Origin: Deltaproteobacteria bacterium | Lineage (GTDB): Bacteria; Desulfobacterota; Desulfomonilia; UBA1062 | Assembly: GCA_029552245.1 (NCBI GenBank) | Contig: JAKPDW010000091.1 | Coordinates: 1 to 64,000 of the forward strand | Direction of reading: 5' to 3' | DNA: 64,000 nucleotides | Part shown: positions 62,315 to 64,000 of the stretch, piece by piece | Position numbering within the stretch: the first letter of the stretch is position 1 | Layout of the letters: the number at the start of each line of letters is the position of its first letter | The notes under the pieces: generated by a model | The model's database searches: none | What the model was told of the DNA's origin: nothing | What the model saw: the letters and a program-made list of their open reading frames with translations, nothing else | Position numbers and translations under genes: made by a program

Positions 62315-62755
62315 ATGGCGTTCACCTTCAAGTTCTCCACCCTCCTGAAGGTTCGCAAGATCCAGGAAGACCTGGCAAGGCAGCAGCTGGCCGAGGCCGC
62401 CAGGCAGCTCACCTCGATCCTCGCCCTGAGGTCCCAGGTAGAGGCGAGAAAGGCCCTCCTCTCGGCCGAGCTCCTGGCCGCGATGTCAGACGGGATGAAG
62501 GCCCACGAGGTGAAGGCCGTGTCCGACTACCTGTACCACCTCGAAGAGAGGCTCGTGCGCTTGCAGGACGCCGTCGAGAAGGCCACCAGGCGCGTGGAGG
62601 AAGAGCGGGAGAAGGTGGTGAAGGCTCGCAAGGCCCATAAGGCCATCGAGAGGCTCAGGGAGATCCACCTCGAACGGTACAAGGCCGAACAGGACAGGCT
62701 GGAGATGAACTTCATAGACGAGATCGCGGTCATGGGAGCAGGAGGAAGGGTATGA
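62315..62755 (+). CDS. fliJ: Flagellar export protein FliJ
   Basis: 146-residue coiled-coil protein that sits in the FliI ring like the gamma subunit of F1. It begins FTFKFSTLLKVRKIQEDLARQQLAEA, the typical FliJ start, and is helical to near the end with heptad patterns (LYHLEERLVRLQDAVEKATRRVEEER). ATG 62315 was chosen over an upstream ATG because the FliI stop intervenes and family similarity starts here. It overlaps the next gene by four bases. Confidence 0.9.
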   Translation: MAFTFKFSTLLKVRKIQEDLARQQLAEAARQLTSILALRSQVEARKALLSAELLAAMSDGMKAHEVKAVSDYLYHLEERLVRLQDAVEKATRRVEEEREKVVKARKAHKAIERLREIHLERYKAEQDRLEMNFIDEIAVMGAGGRV

Positions 62756-63318
62756 AGACAAAGATAGTCCTCACGCTGGCGGTGATCAACGGGGTGCTCA
62801 TCGCCCTGTTCTTCTTCATGAAACCGGCGAGGCTCGACGCCCAGAACGAGGAGGCGCAGGTCAAGGCCGCGCAGAAACCCGCACCGGCGATCGCGGTGCA
62901 GGACGCCATGGGGTTCAGCGTCGACGACCGCATCGAGGTGCTCAGGCAGAAAGAGCAACGCTTGAGCGAGCGGGAGGCGCAGCTCAAGGAGCTCGAACGG
63001 CAGATCCAGGAGCGGATCAAGCGGCTCGAGGAGCTCCAGTCGGCCATCCGGAACGACCTGGCGAGCTACCGGGTGGTCAGCCAGGAAAGGGTCAAGCACC
63101 TGGTGAAAATCTACTCGTCCATGAAGCCCACCGCCGCCGCGTCGCTCATGAACAACCTGGAGACGGACGTCGCGGTGGAGGTCTTCCTGGGGATGAAGGG
63201 CGACGTCGCGGGGGGCATCCTCTCGTACATGGACCCCTCGAAGGCCGCTCTCATCACCCAGCGCCTGGTCACGTACCGGGGGAGCACGAAGGCCTCGGCC
63301 GAGACGGAGGCCAGGTAG
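62752..63318 (+). CDS. motE: Flagellar protein MotE-like (MgtE-N-like, coiled coil)
   Basis: 188 residues. One N-terminal membrane helix (about 5-24, VLTLAVINGVLIALFFFM), a long coiled coil (about 62-105, LRQKEQRLSEREAQLKELERQIQERIKRLEEL) and a C-terminal MgtE-N-like domain (LVKIYSSMKPTAAASLMNNL, VFLGMKGDVAGGILSYMDPSKAALI). This architecture and the place right after fliJ match MotE, a periplasmic chaperone for the MotC/stator assembly in alphaproteobacteria and relatives. It overlaps fliJ by four bases. The gene name rests on architecture, not on a search. Confidence 0.8.
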   Translation: MKTKIVLTLAVINGVLIALFFFMKPARLDAQNEEAQVKAAQKPAPAIAVQDAMGFSVDDRIEVLRQKEQRLSEREAQLKELERQIQERIKRLEELQSAIRNDLASYRVVSQERVKHLVKIYSSMKPTAAASLMNNLETDVAVEVFLGMKGDVAGGILSYMDPSKAALITQRLVTYRGSTKASAETEAR

Positions 63319-64000
63319 ACCCCTTTCCCTGCGCGAAGCTCACGTGCCTCGATCCAAGCACATCTGACGACGGCCTACCAAAACGGGCGCGGGGACGTCC
63401 CGGCGCCCCGGACACGACGAGACCCATCCCCTCCGGGTATACGGGGAGAGGGCTATCGCATACGACGACCGTATCCAGGGTGGGCCATCCCTTCCGGGTA
63501 TACGGGGCGGGGGGTGGAGGGGTTCGACGGGCACCTCCTGAACCCACTCCGGCAAGATCCATCCCCTCCAGGACGGGCACAGGCTCAAGAGGCCGCCGAG
63601 GGGCTGTCAGGCGGGTATCGCGAAGGGCATCCCGGCCTTCCCTGTCTCGTCCACACGCATACCGTGAGAACACGCCCCGGGGTGGACATGCAACCCGGCT
63701 TCGCATCGTCCTTGAACGAGACACTCCCCCGCTCTTGAACGGGGGGCTCTGCGCACGCCCGCCCCGGGAAGCCGCCGTCGCGGGCATGTCCGGGCAAGGG
63801 TGACATGGCGCATGTCGGGCGTGATGTGTCTTGCGCATGGGAGAAAGGGCCTTCTTCCGGGGGATGTACGCCATTGCGCCTGTCAGGCCGAGGCAGTCCG
63901 GGTCCGATGATCTCCGGCCGGGCGTTCAGGCGGGAAAGAGCCCCGGCGGCCTCAGGCAGCGGTGTTGACCTTGTCCCTGCCGGGCCGGTCGGCGAACATC
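63319..64000. other. Gene-free end region with short repeats
   Basis: No supportable gene in the last 680 bases. Two 23-nt copies CCATCCC[C/T]TCCGGGTATACGGGG at 63424-63446 and 63485-63507 (period 61 bases) and a shorter third at about 63559 are the only structure seen. A minus-strand open frame ending at 63952 is too short to support. Confidence 0.45.
63424..63507. repeat. Pair of 23-nt direct repeats, 61-base period
   Basis: Copies at 63424-63446 and 63485-63507 differ at one base. The shared core is TCCGGGTATACGGGG. A partial third copy (CCATCCCCTCC) follows near 63559. The period equals that of the repeat pair at 52256-52342, although the sequences differ. Confidence 0.6.

Noticed and set aside
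63952-64000. Minus-strand open frame entering from the right edge and ending MFADRPGRDKVNTAA
   Set aside because: Only 16 codons are visible with no recognisable family, so it cannot be supported as the 3' end of a gene, though it may be one.

Overview
The window is GC-rich DNA from a flagellated, diderm bacterium. The tRNA-Thr/Tyr/Gly/Thr cluster leading into tuf, the sigma-54 enhancer-binding regulators beside flagellar genes, MotE and a threonine-phosphorylation type VI secretion system together suggest a deltaproteobacterium in the broad sense (Desulfobacterota or Myxococcota grade). No rRNA gene is present, so this placement is inference. Coding density is high and translational coupling is common (ATGA, GTGA, TGATG and TAATG junctions).

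Layout. 1-647 (minus): start of tuf behind four tRNA genes and one promoter. 1105-5546 (plus): uppS-cdsA-dxr-rseP-tsaB, a cell-envelope and isoprenoid operon. 5553-39442: a complete type VI secretion (T6SS) island, almost all on the minus strand. 39559-42449 (plus): a TolB-like exported protein, a clostripain-family lipoprotein and a small monooxygenase-fold protein. 42515-47097: pabBC fusion, pdxT, pdxS and a divergent MocR-type regulator around a 24-bp palindromic operator. 47417-50525 (plus): sfsA, a zinc-ribbon protein, rluB-type pseudouridine synthase and an HU-family protein. 50618-63318 (plus): an NtrC-type response regulator, an AMIN/TPR protein, a second sigma-54 activator, then flgB-flgC-fliE-fliF-fliG-fliH-fliI-fliJ-motE behind a sigma-54 promoter.

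How the T6SS genes fit together. From the main promoter near 39414-39442 the order is: a large unknown protein with zinc-type cysteines and a repeated ETV[IV] tail; a protein resembling the C-terminal part of TagH/Fha; tssJ, tssK, tssL, tssM, tagF; then, behind a second promoter, tagJ, tssA, tssB, tssC, hcp, tssE, tssF, tssG, clpV, two DUF2169 accessory genes flanking a PAAR-like candidate, vgrG and a small VgrG-tail-like gene. A convergent fha gene and a divergent block (PP2C phosphatase, secreted trypsin-like protease, PEGA-containing Ser/Thr kinase, a TPR protein with a cysteine-less redoxin domain, and a CsgG-like lipoprotein) form a threonine-phosphorylation control module. The most interesting observation is the leading protein: its tail carries five LDETV-like motifs, four of which fit the pThr-x-x-[I/V] preference of FHA domains. 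It could therefore be a multisite phospho-scaffold linking the kinase and Fha to the secretion machine.

Four long genes (tssM, the ETV-motif gene, the second sigma-54 regulator and fliF) each need exactly one added base to restore an intact product. In three of them the missing base is a C next to an AC/ACC. This looks more like systematic consensus error than decay, and all four are annotated as frameshifted CDSs. Most large spacers hold short direct or inverted repeats but no recognisable genes.
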